Shown: positions 24,703 to 32,927 of the stretch, in pieces | Position numbering within the stretch: the stretch's first letter is position 1 | Layout: the number at the start of each line of letters is the position of its first letter | DNA from: an uncultured Ruminococcus sp. | GTDB taxonomy: Bacteria > Bacillota > Clostridia > Oscillospirales > Acutalibacteraceae | DNA length: 64,000 bases | Assembly: GCA_958403905.1 (NCBI GenBank) | Contig: CATXZD010000001.1 | Location: forward strand, 62,001-126,000 | Direction of reading: 5' to 3' | Made by a program: the position numbers and the translations under genes | Notes under the pieces: generated by a model | What the model saw: only the letters and a program-made list of their open reading frames with translations | Told to the model about the DNA's origin: nothing | Databases searched by the model: none

Positions 24703-24740
24703 TTGGGGCACCCTCCGTAAGGAAGGTGCCCCAAATTTTG
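24703..24740 (+). terminator. GC-rich hairpin, terminator-like
   Basis: TTGGGGCACCCTCC / GGAAGGTGCCCCAA with one mismatch, loop GTAA, then ATTTTG. Could also be a member of a dispersed palindromic family like those at 5362 and 56510. Confidence 0.8.
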
Positions 24741-24860
24741 TCTATGTGTTTAGCGAGCATCGGTTTTTGACACCAAACTCCTTAATACTAACTGTTCCTT
24801 GCTTTAATTAGGAATATATGTGCTAAAATAATATCAGATAATGAAGGGAGAATTGAAAAG

Positions 24861-25898
24861 ATGTTCACGAGAATAACTGTTTGCCTTGATATGTTTGGTT
24901 GTCCGAACCGATGTAAGCATTGTTGGATTGGACATTCTCCAAACGGCAATTTGAAAAATGACGATTTGAAATTTCTTGCAGAAAAATTTCGCCCATTTAC
25001 AAACTGCTTAACAGTTTATGACTGGTATCGCGAACCGGATTATAAAGATAACTACAAAGAACTTTGGAATTTATGCAATAGTTTGTCAGATACTCATGAA
25101 AACCATTTTGAACTTATCAGCGTTTGGCGTATAGTTCGCGACAAAGAATATGTAAAGTGGCTTTCTTCACTCGGGTTAAAGAAGGCTCAGCTTACTTTAT
25201 TTGGAGGGCAGAAAAAAACAGATTATTATACCGGCAGAAAAAACGCATACAGCGAAATACTAGAAGCAATTGAAATATTACTTGAAAATAAAATTTCTCC
25301 CCGCATACAAGTTTTTGTTAACAAAGATAATATTGATGAACTTCCGTTTATTGAAGATCTCATTGAAAGTTTAGATTTAGAAAATCGTTGCAAATCTTTT
25401 GGCGGAGAATTCTCATTATTTTTGCATCAAGGCTCTTGCGACGGTGAAAACGAAAAACTATATGCTATTAGAGTAACTCCGGATGATTTGCAAAAAATTC
25501 CGCAAAAGCTTGTAGAGTATACATTAGAACATTTTAACAAAACGAATATAGAAGATGTGTTTGGAAAAACAGAACAGGTACTTTATGAAGACCTGATAAA
25601 TGATAATTCGACAGCAAGCTATGTAAGCGATGCTCCTGTTTTCTATATAGATAAAGAGTTTAATGTTTATCCGAACGTGACTTCTCCTGAAGCGGCTTGG
25701 ATTTTAGGTAATTTAAAAACGGATAGAATAGAAACTGTACTTGAGAACTATACCGAAAGCAAAAGTGTTGCACAACATACTCGCCTGACGGTTCCTCTTT
25801 GCAATATTGTTCAATCACAAGGTGATTGTAAAAGCCAAAGATTATTCGGTAAAGGCGATTACATAGAATACCTGCTAAATAAATATTGTAGAAGATGA
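24861..25898 (+). CDS. orphan radical SAM protein
   Basis: 345 residues. Cys14, Cys18 and Cys21 in FGCPNRCKHCW form the CxxxCxxC site for the [4Fe-4S] cluster that splits S-adenosylmethionine. LTLFGGQKKTDYYTGR is in the region that holds substrate and SAM contacts. Cys residues near the C-terminus (CNIVQSQGDCKSQ) could bind a second cluster, as in SPASM-like proteins, but the pattern is incomplete. No peptide precursor or partner gene is adjacent, so the reaction is unknown. GGGAG precedes the start. AT-rich, with its own terminator: it behaves as a single transferred unit. Confidence 0.75.
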   Translation: MFTRITVCLDMFGCPNRCKHCWIGHSPNGNLKNDDLKFLAEKFRPFTNCLTVYDWYREPDYKDNYKELWNLCNSLSDTHENHFELISVWRIVRDKEYVKWLSSLGLKKAQLTLFGGQKKTDYYTGRKNAYSEILEAIEILLENKISPRIQVFVNKDNIDELPFIEDLIESLDLENRCKSFGGEFSLFLHQGSCDGENEKLYAIRVTPDDLQKIPQKLVEYTLEHFNKTNIEDVFGKTEQVLYEDLINDNSTASYVSDAPVFYIDKEFNVYPNVTSPEAAWILGNLKTDRIETVLENYTESKSVAQHTRLTVPLCNIVQSQGDCKSQRLFGKGDYIEYLLNKYCRR

Positions 25899-25921
25899 GC
25901 GCAAGCTGCGTTCATACAAAA

Positions 25922-25960
25922 GGGACACTGCCCATTTGTGGCAATGTCCCGTTGTTTCCT
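25922..25960 (+). terminator. intrinsic terminator after radical SAM gene
   Basis: GGGACACTGCC / GGCAATGTCCC with one mismatch and a 7-nt loop, then GTTGTTTCCTT. Confidence 0.8.
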
Positions 25961-26014
25961 TACGGAGTTTTGTTTTCCGTAGCCGTTGATGCTTTTATTG
26001 TTTTGTATATTCGG

Positions 26015-26530
26015 CTAAAACTCTATGCCGATTCTGCCGGTGATTCCTCTGTCATAGGGATGTTTTATTTTTTTGAACTCCGTTACATAATCGGCGGCTT
26101 CAATGAACCTTTCGGGCGGATTATGTCCCGTCATTATAATTTCCATACTCACGGGGGCATTTGCGACAAATTCAAAAACCTCCGCCTCGGAAATCATCTC
26201 GTTGTTTATTACATCAAAAATCTCGTCGAGTATTACCATATCGTAGCGATCTGTCAGTGCGGTTGTTACACTGCTGTCAAAAATACCCTTGAAAACTTTT
26301 GCCGCTTGCAACTTTTCTTTTTCGTCCATTTCAAATGTGAATTTCAGCTCAAGGGGGCAGAATGTGAGGGTTACATTTTCTGTGTGACTCAGTGTGTGGC
26401 GCTCGCCCGAAAATTCTGTTTTGAGAAACTGCACGAACAAAACTTTCATATTGCTGCCTGCGGCTCTTGCGGCAAGTCCTACTGCCGCTGTGGTTTTGCC
26501 TTTGCCGTCACCGAAATAAACGTGTATCAT
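26015..26530 (-). CDS. cobO: cob(I)yrinic acid a,c-diamide adenosyltransferase (CobO/BtuR type)
   Basis: Transfers adenosyl from ATP to the cobalt of corrinoids to make the coenzyme B12 form. 171 residues, normal for the family. The P-loop FGDGKGKTTAAVGLA stands at the N-terminus, VILDEIFDVINNEMI is the Walker B-like region, and MTGHNPPERFIEAADYVTE is the family's C-terminal block. ATG at 26530 has GGAGG 6 bp upstream. No cobalamin riboswitch box was recognised, and no other B12 genes are close. Confidence 0.9.
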   Translation of the reverse strand: MIHVYFGDGKGKTTAAVGLAARAAGSNMKVLFVQFLKTEFSGERHTLSHTENVTLTFCPLELKFTFEMDEKEKLQAAKVFKGIFDSSVTTALTDRYDMVILDEIFDVINNEMISEAEVFEFVANAPVSMEIIMTGHNPPERFIEAADYVTEFKKIKHPYDRGITGRIGIEF

Positions 26531-26691
26531 ATATGCCTCCAATTAACAATTTACAACTACTAATTAATATATAGGTCGATCCCTATAACAAATTATACTT
26601 TAATATATAACTTTTGGCAATATGTATATAGTATACAAAAATATTTTTATTAATCTTTGAAAATTCTACAATGGTTAATTTTCGCAAAACC

Positions 26692-26720
26692 TTGCAATAA
26701 TGCCCCTTTCATTGTATAAT
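26692..26720 (+). promoter_or_regulatory. strong sigma-A promoter of the ribosomal operon
   Basis: TTGCAA (26692-26697), exact 17-bp spacer, TATAAT (26715-26720). Transcription should begin near 26727, about 350 nt before rpsJ. Confidence 0.88.
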
Positions 26721-26727
26721 AATCCTT

Positions 26728-27074
26728 GCGTGACTGCACAAGATATGCGATGAAGCGGGAGGTTGCGGCAAATTTGCCGGTTTTTCCGTGGAGTATGTCC
26801 GATTTTAAACCGGGCGATTATTATGAATCATTTAGAGTATAGCTATGCCAATAGGGTTGCTTTGCCATAGGTGTGCTCGAAAGCTTTCAGGACGTTCCCG
26901 GTTAACTGAATAGTTAAACGGGTTTTTTAATGCAGGGTGAAGAAACACCCGGCAGAGTTTCAAAAAAAGTTTTTGAAAGCAACGCCCGCCAACTACGAAG
27001 AGCCGAGGCTCGAAGCTATGTTAAAACAAGCAAAGAGCACAAGGCTTGACAAGAATATCAAGGAGGCGACGATA
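26728..27074 (+). promoter_or_regulatory. structured leader of the S10 operon with candidate attenuator
   Basis: No gene fits in these 350 nt. Visible elements: hairpin GGCAAATTTGCC (26767-26778); the segment AACCGGG (26808-26814), which can pair exactly with CCCGGTT (26897-26903), the left arm of the terminator at 26897-26928; the self-complementary GAAAGCTTTC around 26880; and a TTTCAAAAA / TTTTTGAAA hairpin after the terminator. Two exclusive pairings of the terminator arm are the layout of transcription attenuation, so a ribosomal protein or another ligand may decide readthrough. The ligand is unknown. Confidence 0.6.
26897..26928 (+). terminator. intrinsic terminator inside the S10 operon leader
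   Basis: CCCGGTTAACT / AGTTAAACGGG, 10 pairs and one mismatch, loop GAAT, then TTTTTT. It lies upstream of all operon genes, so it must be conditional or leaky, or it ends a separate small RNA of about 200 nt. Confidence 0.88.
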
Positions 27075-27386
27075 ATGGCAGTCAAGGAAAAGATTAGAAT
27101 AAGATTAAAGGGTTATGATCATCAGCTCGTTGATCAGTCAGCAGAGAGAATCGTGGCTACAGCTAAGCGCACAGGCGCAAGAGTTTCGGGTCCCGTTCCG
27201 CTCCCTACTGAGAAGCAGGTTGTAACAATTCTCCGTGCTGTTCACAAATACAAGGACAGCCGTGAACAGTTTGAGATGAGAACCCACAAGCGTCTTATCG
27301 ACATCTTAAGACCGTCAAACAAGACAGTCGAAGCTCTTATGAGCTTAGAGCTCCCTGCCGGCGTTGATATCGAGATTAAGTTATAA
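27075..27386 (+). CDS. rpsJ: 30S ribosomal protein S10
   Basis: 103 residues, full length. Starts MAVKEKIRIRLKGYDHQLVD, with the family blocks GARVSGPVPLPTEK and RTHKRLIDI. First gene of the S10 operon; in many bacteria S10 also acts with NusB in antitermination. The frame is open upstream to a GTG at 26937, but AAGGAGGCGAC before ATG 27075 and the family N-terminus set this start. Confidence 0.97.
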   Translation: MAVKEKIRIRLKGYDHQLVDQSAERIVATAKRTGARVSGPVPLPTEKQVVTILRAVHKYKDSREQFEMRTHKRLIDILRPSNKTVEALMSLELPAGVDIEIKL

Positions 27387-27462
27387 TCACTGATACCAAC
27401 CTACAAGCAGACAGGGTCACGTTGGTGCAAACCAACCAATAACCTACAAGGAGGATACATTC

Positions 27463-28095
27463 ATGCAGAAAGCAATCATCGGCAAGAAAATCGGTATGAC
27501 ACAGATTTTCGATGAAAAGGGAATTGTTATTCCCGTAACTGTTATTGAGGCAGGCCCTTGCGTGGTTACAGCCAAGAAAACAGTTGAAAACGACGGCTAC
27601 GCATCCGTTCAGCTCGGATACGGCGACTTAAAGCCCCACAAGGTTACAAAGCCTATGAAGGGATTTTTTGACAAAGCAGGCGTAGCTCCCAAGAAAACTC
27701 TTAAAGAGTTCCGTTTTAACGACACAGACGCTTACAATGTAGGCGACCTCGTTAAAGCAGACGTGTTCACCCCCGGCGACAAGATTGACGTAACCGGCAA
27801 GAGCAAAGGTAAGGGTACCGCAGGCGTTATTAAGAGATGGAACTTCCACCGTCTTAAAGAAACTCACGGTACAGGTCCCTGCGTTCGTCACGGCGGTTCA
27901 ATCGGTGCCTGCTCATCACCCTCAAGAGTATGGAAGGGCAAGAGAATGGCAGGTCACCTCGGCGCAGAACAGGTAACAGTACAGAACCTCACAGTTGTTA
28001 AGGTTGACGCTGAAAACAACCTCATTGCTGTAAAGGGTGCTGTTCCCGGACCAAATAAGGGAATCGTTGTACTCAAAGATTCCGTTAAGGCTTAA
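27463..28095 (+). CDS. rplC: 50S ribosomal protein L3
   Basis: 210 residues. N-terminal IIGKKIGMTQIFDEKG and the central WNFHRLKETHGTGPCVRHGGS loop region, which reaches toward the peptidyl transferase centre, identify it. GGAGG lies 9 bp upstream. The 76-bp gap after rpsJ holds a GTTGGTGCAAACCAAC-like hairpin (27421-27437). Confidence 0.97.
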   Translation: MQKAIIGKKIGMTQIFDEKGIVIPVTVIEAGPCVVTAKKTVENDGYASVQLGYGDLKPHKVTKPMKGFFDKAGVAPKKTLKEFRFNDTDAYNVGDLVKADVFTPGDKIDVTGKSKGKGTAGVIKRWNFHRLKETHGTGPCVRHGGSIGACSSPSRVWKGKRMAGHLGAEQVTVQNLTVVKVDAENNLIAVKGAVPGPNKGIVVLKDSVKA

Positions 28096-28111
28096 GGAAG
28101 GGGGATTATAA

Positions 28112-28735
28112 ATGCCAAGTTTATCAGTAGTAAATATGGAAGGCAAGAGCGTTGGTACAATCGAACTTGCTGATTCCGTATTCGGTATTGAGCCCAACGC
28201 AGCAGTTATGCATCAGGCAGTAGTAAGCTACCTTGCAGCACAGCGTCAGGGCACACAGTCCGCTCTTACAAGATCCGAAGTTTCCGGCGGCGGCAAAAAG
28301 CCCTGGAGACAGAAGGGTACAGGACGTGCAAGACAGGGTTCAACCCGTGCTCCGCAGTGGACACACGGCGGTATCGTGTTTGCTCCCAAGCCAAGAAATT
28401 ACAGATTTTCTGTAAACAAGAAGGTTAGAAGACTTGCTATGAAGTCAGCTTTCTCTTCAAAGGCTAAGGAAAATGAAATCATCGTTGTAGATTCAATCGC
28501 AATGGATGAATACAAGACAAAGACAATCGTTGCTATGCTCAACGCAATCGGAGCTGAAAAGAAAGCTCTTATCGTTCTTCCCGCAGTTGACAGCAAGGTT
28601 ATTAAATCAGCTAACAACATCCCCGGCGTTAAGACAGCTCAGGTCAACACACTTAATGTTTATGACATTTTAAATGCTGACAAGCTCGTTATCGTTAAGG
28701 ACGCTGTAAGCAAGATAGAGGAGGTATATGCATGA
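28112..28735 (+). CDS. rplD: 50S ribosomal protein L4
   Basis: 207 residues. The extended loop with GGGKKPWRQKGTGRARQGS (about residues 60-80) that lines the exit tunnel is intact. In Enterobacteria L4 represses the S10 operon by binding its leader; whether it does so here is unknown but worth asking given the attenuator-like leader. Its stop overlaps the rplW start (ATGA). Confidence 0.97.
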   Translation: MPSLSVVNMEGKSVGTIELADSVFGIEPNAAVMHQAVVSYLAAQRQGTQSALTRSEVSGGGKKPWRQKGTGRARQGSTRAPQWTHGGIVFAPKPRNYRFSVNKKVRRLAMKSAFSSKAKENEIIVVDSIAMDEYKTKTIVAMLNAIGAEKKALIVLPAVDSKVIKSANNIPGVKTAQVNTLNVYDILNADKLVIVKDAVSKIEEVYA

Positions 28736-29025
28736 TAGCTCATGACATCGTAATTCGCCCTGTTATCACTGAAAAAAGTATGCTCGGCGCAGTTAATAAG
28801 GTATATACCTTTGAAGTAGCTAAGAAAGCTAATAAAATTGAAATTGCAAAAGCTTGCGAAGAAATCTTCAAGGTTAAGGTTGCAAAGGTTAACACCGTAA
28901 GCGTTCGCGGCAGATTCCGCCGTCAGGGCAGAAACAACGGCGGCTACACAAAGAGCTGGAAGAAAGCAATCGTAACATTAACAGAAGACAGCAAGCCTAT
29001 CGAATTTTTTGAAGGCATGATGTAA
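28732..29025 (+). CDS. rplW: 50S ribosomal protein L23
   Basis: 97 residues, beginning IAHDIVIRPVITEKSM. L23 sits at the tunnel exit, where trigger factor and SRP dock. Four-base overlap with rplD. The gap to rplB (81 bp) carries a GGGAAA / TTTCCC hairpin. Confidence 0.96.
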   Translation: MIAHDIVIRPVITEKSMLGAVNKVYTFEVAKKANKIEIAKACEEIFKVKVAKVNTVSVRGRFRRQGRNNGGYTKSWKKAIVTLTEDSKPIEFFEGMM

Positions 29026-29106
29026 GTCTGAAATATAAAATATTCAGGCAGAATGTATGGGAAACGCCATTTTCCCGCAAAGCCATCATGAGGAGAGTGA
29101 AACCAA

Positions 29107-29940
29107 ATGGCCATTAAAGTTTATAAGCCGACCATCAACTCAAGAAGAAATATGTCGGTTACAGATTATTCGGTCCTTTCAAAGGTTGAGCCCGAAAAGA
29201 GCCTGCTTGCTCCTTTAAATAAGAAGTCAGGCCGCAACAGCTACGGCAGAATCACCGTTCGTCACAGAGGCGGCGGTAACCGCAGAAAGTACCGTATCAT
29301 TGACTTCAAGCGTCAGAAGTTTGACGTTGAAGGCACAGTAAAAACATTAGAGTACGATCCTAACCGTTCGGCATTCATTGCTCTTGTAGAGTACACCGAC
29401 GGTGAAAAAGCTTACATTATTGCTCCCGAGGGACTTAAAGTAGGCGATAAGGTAGTCGCAGGCGTTAATGCCGACATCAAGCCCGGCAACGCACTTCCGC
29501 TTACAGCAATTCCTGTAGGTACATTCATCCACAATGTTGAGCTTTACCCCGGCAGAGGCGCACAGCTTGCTCGTTCGGCAGGTAACATGGCACAGCTTAT
29601 GGCGAGAGAAAACGGACTTGCTCTGTTAAGACTTCCGTCAGGCGAGCTTAGAAATGTTCCCGAAAGCTGTATGGCTACTATCGGTCAGGTAGGCAACATT
29701 GACCATGAAAACGTTAAAATCGGTAAAGCCGGCCGTAAGAGAAATATGGGTTGGCGTCCTACAGTCCGCGGTTCTGTTATGAACCCGAACGACCACCCGC
29801 ACGGCGGTGGTGAGGGTAAGTCACCGGTTGGCCGTCCGGGCCCTGTTACTCCTTGGGGTAAGCCCGCACTCGGCTATAAGACTCGTAAGAACAACAAGAG
29901 CAGCGATAAGCTTATCGTTCGCAGAAGAAACGGTAAGTAA
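29107..29940 (+). CDS. rplB: 50S ribosomal protein L2
   Basis: 277 residues, full length. GRNSYGRITVRHRGGGNRRKY in the N-terminal RNA-binding part and the C-terminal GWRPTVRGSVMNPNDHPHGG block, whose His is linked to peptidyl transferase function, are intact. GAGGAGAG ribosome site. Confidence 0.97.
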   Translation: MAIKVYKPTINSRRNMSVTDYSVLSKVEPEKSLLAPLNKKSGRNSYGRITVRHRGGGNRRKYRIIDFKRQKFDVEGTVKTLEYDPNRSAFIALVEYTDGEKAYIIAPEGLKVGDKVVAGVNADIKPGNALPLTAIPVGTFIHNVELYPGRGAQLARSAGNMAQLMARENGLALLRLPSGELRNVPESCMATIGQVGNIDHENVKIGKAGRKRNMGWRPTVRGSVMNPNDHPHGGGEGKSPVGRPGPVTPWGKPALGYKTRKNNKSSDKLIVRRRNGK

Positions 29941-29963
29941 GGCAGAGAAAGGAGCTTATAACT

Positions 29964-30236
29964 ATGAGTAGAAGTACTAAAAAGGGTCCCTTTGTTCAGC
30001 CTGTACTGCTCAAAAGGGTTCTTGAAATGAACGAAAAGGGCGAAAAGAGAATTTTAAAGACTTGGTCAAGAAGTTCAACAATTTTCCCTGAATTCGTTGG
30101 TCACACATTCGCCGTTCACGACGGTCGTAAGCACGTTCCGGTATATGTTACAGAAGATATGGTAGGTCACAAGCTCGGCGAGTTTGCTCCTACAAGAACC
30201 TTCAAGGGTCATGCCGGTTCAAAAACAAGCAAATAA
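29964..30236 (+). CDS. rpsS: 30S ribosomal protein S19
   Basis: 90 residues. Begins MSRSTKKGPFVQPVLLKRV; contains the conserved FVGHTFAVHDGRKHVPVYV block. Head-domain protein that forms a complex with S13. GAAAGGAG upstream. Confidence 0.97.
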   Translation: MSRSTKKGPFVQPVLLKRVLEMNEKGEKRILKTWSRSSTIFPEFVGHTFAVHDGRKHVPVYVTEDMVGHKLGEFAPTRTFKGHAGSKTSK

Positions 30237-30256
30237 GCGGAAGGAGAGTATTGCAG

Positions 30257-30595
30257 ATGGAAGCAAAGGCAAATGCTAAATTTGTTCGTATTTCACCCCG
30301 CAAGGTTGGCGTTGTTCTTGACCTTATCAGAGGAAAAGACGTCAGATATGCGGAAGCTGTTCTTAAGCACACTCCCAAGGCCGCTTGTGAGCCGCTTTTA
30401 AAGCTGCTCAAGTCAGCTATGGCAAATGCTGAGAACAACCATGATATGGATGTATCCAAGCTCTACGTTGCTCAGTGCAACGCTACAGCAGGCCCCATCC
30501 TTAAAAGAATTCGTCCGAGAGCACAGGGCAGAGCGTTCAGAATTAACAAGAGAACTTCTCACATTACCCTCGTTCTCAAGGAAAAAGAAGACTAA
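30257..30595 (+). CDS. rplV: 50S ribosomal protein L22
   Basis: 112 residues. KFVRISPRKVGVVLDLIRGK at the N-terminus and the tunnel-lining hairpin with GRAFRINKRTSHIT at the C-terminus. A TTG six bases upstream is in frame, but ATG 30257 has AAGGAGAG at good spacing. Confidence 0.96.
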   Translation: MEAKANAKFVRISPRKVGVVLDLIRGKDVRYAEAVLKHTPKAACEPLLKLLKSAMANAENNHDMDVSKLYVAQCNATAGPILKRIRPRAQGRAFRINKRTSHITLVLKEKED

Positions 30596-30609
30596 GGGGA
30601 GGTTGAATT

Positions 30610-31281
30610 ATGGGTCAGAAAGTTAATCCGCACGGTCTTCGTGTCGGTGTTATTAAAGATTGGGATTCCCGTTGGTTTGCAAACAAAAAAGACTTCGGAG
30701 CTACACTCGTTGAAGACTACAACCTTCGTAAAACTCTGAAGGCTCAGCTTTACAACTTCGGTATCTCAAAGATTGAAATTGAGCGTGACGGCAAAAGAGT
30801 AAGAATCAGCATTCACTGTGCAAAGCCCGGTCTTGTTATCGGTAAGGGCGGCTCAGAAATTGAGAAGCTCAAGGCTCAGTGTGAAAAATTCTTAGGCAAG
30901 CCCGTTGCAATCAACATTGTTGAAGTAAAGGCTCCCGAGCTTGACGCACAGCTCGCAGCAGAGAGCATTGCTCAGCAGCTCGAAAAGAGAATTTCTTTCC
31001 GCCGTGCTATGAAGCAGTCTATCGGCAACGCAATGCGCCGCGGAGCAAAAGGTATTAAGGTTATGTGTTCAGGCCGTCTCGGCGGTGCTGAAATTGCTCG
31101 TTCAGAGCAGTATCATGAGGGCACAATTCCGCTTCAGACACTTCGTGCTGACATTGACTACGGTTTTGCTGAGGCTAATACAACCTACGGTAAAATCGGC
31201 GTTAAGGTTTGGCTTTACAAAGGCGAAGTGTTAAACGAAGTTAAGTCAAGAAAGCCCCGCAGAGAAGGAGGCAGAAAGTAA
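30610..31281 (+). CDS. rpsC: 30S ribosomal protein S3
   Basis: 223 residues. GQKVNPHGLRVG start, KH domain with VIGKGGSEIEKL, and C-terminal GVKVWLYKGE. Part of the mRNA entry site with its helicase activity. The stop codon overlaps the rplP start by one base. Confidence 0.97.
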   Translation: MGQKVNPHGLRVGVIKDWDSRWFANKKDFGATLVEDYNLRKTLKAQLYNFGISKIEIERDGKRVRISIHCAKPGLVIGKGGSEIEKLKAQCEKFLGKPVAINIVEVKAPELDAQLAAESIAQQLEKRISFRRAMKQSIGNAMRRGAKGIKVMCSGRLGGAEIARSEQYHEGTIPLQTLRADIDYGFAEANTTYGKIGVKVWLYKGEVLNEVKSRKPRREGGRK

Positions 31282-31700
31282 TGTTATTACCTAAGAGAGT
31301 TAAGTACAGAAGAGTACACAGAGGTCGTATGACAGGTAAGGCTCTTCGTGGTAACAAGGTTACTTACGGTGAGTACGGTCTTCAGGCTACAGAGCCTGCA
31401 TGGATCACCTCAAACCAGATTGAGGCTGCCCGTATCGCTATGACACGTTACTGCAAAAGATTCGGTAAAGTTTGGATCAAGATTTTTCCTGACAAGCCTG
31501 TCACAGCAAAGCCTGCTGAAACACGAATGGGTTCAGGTAAAGGTTCTCCCGAATACTGGGTTGCAGTAGTTAAGCCCGGCAGAGTTATGTTTGAACTCGC
31601 AGGCGTTGACGAAGCTACAGCAAGAGAAGCACTCAGACTGGCTTCTACAAAGCTTCCCATTAAGTGCAAGTTTGTTAAGAAAGAGGAGGGTGAGCAGTAA
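31281..31700 (+). CDS. rplP: 50S ribosomal protein L16
   Basis: 139 residues. Begins MLLPKRVKYRRVHRGRMTGK and contains RMGSGKGSPEYWVAVVKPGR. Helps place the A-site tRNA. It shares one base with rpsC before it and with rpmC after it, giving tight coupling. Confidence 0.97.
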   Translation: MLLPKRVKYRRVHRGRMTGKALRGNKVTYGEYGLQATEPAWITSNQIEAARIAMTRYCKRFGKVWIKIFPDKPVTAKPAETRMGSGKGSPEYWVAVVKPGRVMFELAGVDEATAREALRLASTKLPIKCKFVKKEEGEQ

Positions 31701-31903
31701 TGAAAGCATCAGAAATCAGAGAAATGTCAGTTGAAGAGCTTCAGACAAAGCTCACAGAACTCAAAGAAGAATTGTTTAATCTTCGTTTCCAGCTTGCTGT
31801 TAACCAGCTCGAAAACTCATCCAGAATCGGTGCCGTAAAAAAGGACATTGCAAGAGTTGCTACAATTCTTCGTCAGCGTGAACTTAACGGCACAGAAGCT
31901 TAA
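31700..31903 (+). CDS. rpmC: 50S ribosomal protein L29
   Basis: 67 residues; two-helix protein with ELFNLRFQLAVNQLEN and the C-terminal DIARVATILRQRE. Located at the tunnel exit beside L23. One-base overlap with rplP. Confidence 0.95.
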   Translation: MKASEIREMSVEELQTKLTELKEELFNLRFQLAVNQLENSSRIGAVKKDIARVATILRQRELNGTEA

Positions 31904-31920
31904 GAGAGGAGGACTTAACA

Positions 31921-32178
31921 GTGAGTGAAAGAAATATGAGAAAAACCGTTGTCGGCAAGGTTGTAAGCAACAAGATGGACAAAACAATCGTTGTTGCTGT
32001 TGAAGACAGCGTAAAGCATAAGCTTTATAACAAAATTGTTAAGCGTACGGTTCGCTTTAAGGCACACGACGAGAACAATGAGTGCAATATCGGCGACCGT
32101 GTAAAGGTTATGGAGACCCGTCCTCTTTCTAAGGATAAAAGATGGAGACTCGTCGAGATTATTGAGAAAGCTAAATAA
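31921..32178 (+). CDS. rpsQ: 30S ribosomal protein S17
   Basis: 85 residues from a GTG start after AGAGGAGG. RKTVVGKVVSNKMDKTIVV is the family signature region, and the OB-fold loop KYKAHD-like block appears as RFKAHDENNECNIGD. Confidence 0.95.
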   Translation: MSERNMRKTVVGKVVSNKMDKTIVVAVEDSVKHKLYNKIVKRTVRFKAHDENNECNIGDRVKVMETRPLSKDKRWRLVEIIEKAK

Positions 32179-32211
32179 GTTTAGCGGCTTTGAGAAAAGG
32201 AGGAATACACT

Positions 32212-32580
32212 GTGATTCAACAGCAAACCATCCTCAAGGTTGCCGACAACACCGGCGCAAAGGAACTTATGTGCATTCGTGTACTCGGCGGTACCAGAAG
32301 GAGATATGCCAATATTGGCGATATTATTGTTGCCTCGGTTAAAAAAGCAGCACCCGGCGGTGTTGTTAAAAAAGGCGACGTTGTAAGAGCCGTAGTTGTT
32401 CGTTCTGCAAAGGGCGTAAGACGTGAAGACGGCACATACATCCGCTTTGATGAAAATGCGGCTGTTATCATTAAGGAAGATAAGAACCCCAAGGGTACTC
32501 GTATCTTCGGACCGGTAGCAAGAGAGCTTCGTGATAAAGACTTTATGAAGATTCTTTCTCTCGCTCCCGAAGTACTTTAA
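32212..32580 (+). CDS. rplN: 50S ribosomal protein L14
   Basis: 122 residues from GTG. Starts MIQQQTILKVADNTGAKELM and has the KGVRREDGTYIRFDENA block. Interface protein contacting 16S helix 14; the silencing factor RsfS binds it in other bacteria. AAAGGAGG upstream. Confidence 0.97.
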   Translation: MIQQQTILKVADNTGAKELMCIRVLGGTRRRYANIGDIIVASVKKAAPGGVVKKGDVVRAVVVRSAKGVRREDGTYIRFDENAAVIIKEDKNPKGTRIFGPVARELRDKDFMKILSLAPEVL

Positions 32581-32595
32581 TTTGGAGGTGTCACA

Positions 32596-32913
32596 ATGAA
32601 TAAGGTTCATGTAAAAACAGGCGACACCGTTATCGTTATCAGCGGTAAGGATAAGGGCAAAAAGGGTCAGGTTCTGGCTGTAAGCCCTAAAGAAGGCAAG
32701 GTTATCGTAGAAAAAGTTAATATGGTTTCAAAGCACGTTAAGCCCAGAAAGATGGGCGAGCAGGGCGGTATTATCAAGGCTGAAGGCGCTATGTATGCTT
32801 CCAAGGTTCAGATTGTATGCCCCAGATGCAAGAAGCCCACAAGAGTTGCTCACAAGATTTTTGAGGACGGCTCAAAGGGCAGAATTTGCGCTAAGTGCAA
32901 GGAATCACTGTAA
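32596..32913 (+). CDS. rplX: 50S ribosomal protein L24
   Basis: 105 residues. KOW motif GDTVIVISGKDKGKKGQVL at the N-terminus. The C-terminal half holds four cysteines (VCPRCKKPTR and ICAKCKESL), a zinc-ribbon-like pair found in many bacterial L24 proteins. Assembly initiator of the large subunit. Confidence 0.96.
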   Translation: MNKVHVKTGDTVIVISGKDKGKKGQVLAVSPKEGKVIVEKVNMVSKHVKPRKMGEQGGIIKAEGAMYASKVQIVCPRCKKPTRVAHKIFEDGSKGRICAKCKESL

Positions 32914-32927
32914 GGAGGAAATAAGAT

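Noticed and set aside
25895..26563. 222-codon open frame on the + strand
   Set aside because: Runs through the terminator and antisense to cobO, whose P-loop and ribosome site are clear.
26531..26691. cobalamin riboswitch before cobO
   Set aside because: No B12-box-like block was recognised on the minus strand in this AT-rich gap.
26728..26928. 6S RNA as an explanation of the leader transcript
   Set aside because: Size and terminator fit, but I could not find the long closing stem with a central bubble; a leader attenuator explains the complementary segment better.
31915..32610. 231-codon open frame on the minus strand
   Set aside because: Antisense to rpsQ and rplN; composition of a shadow frame.
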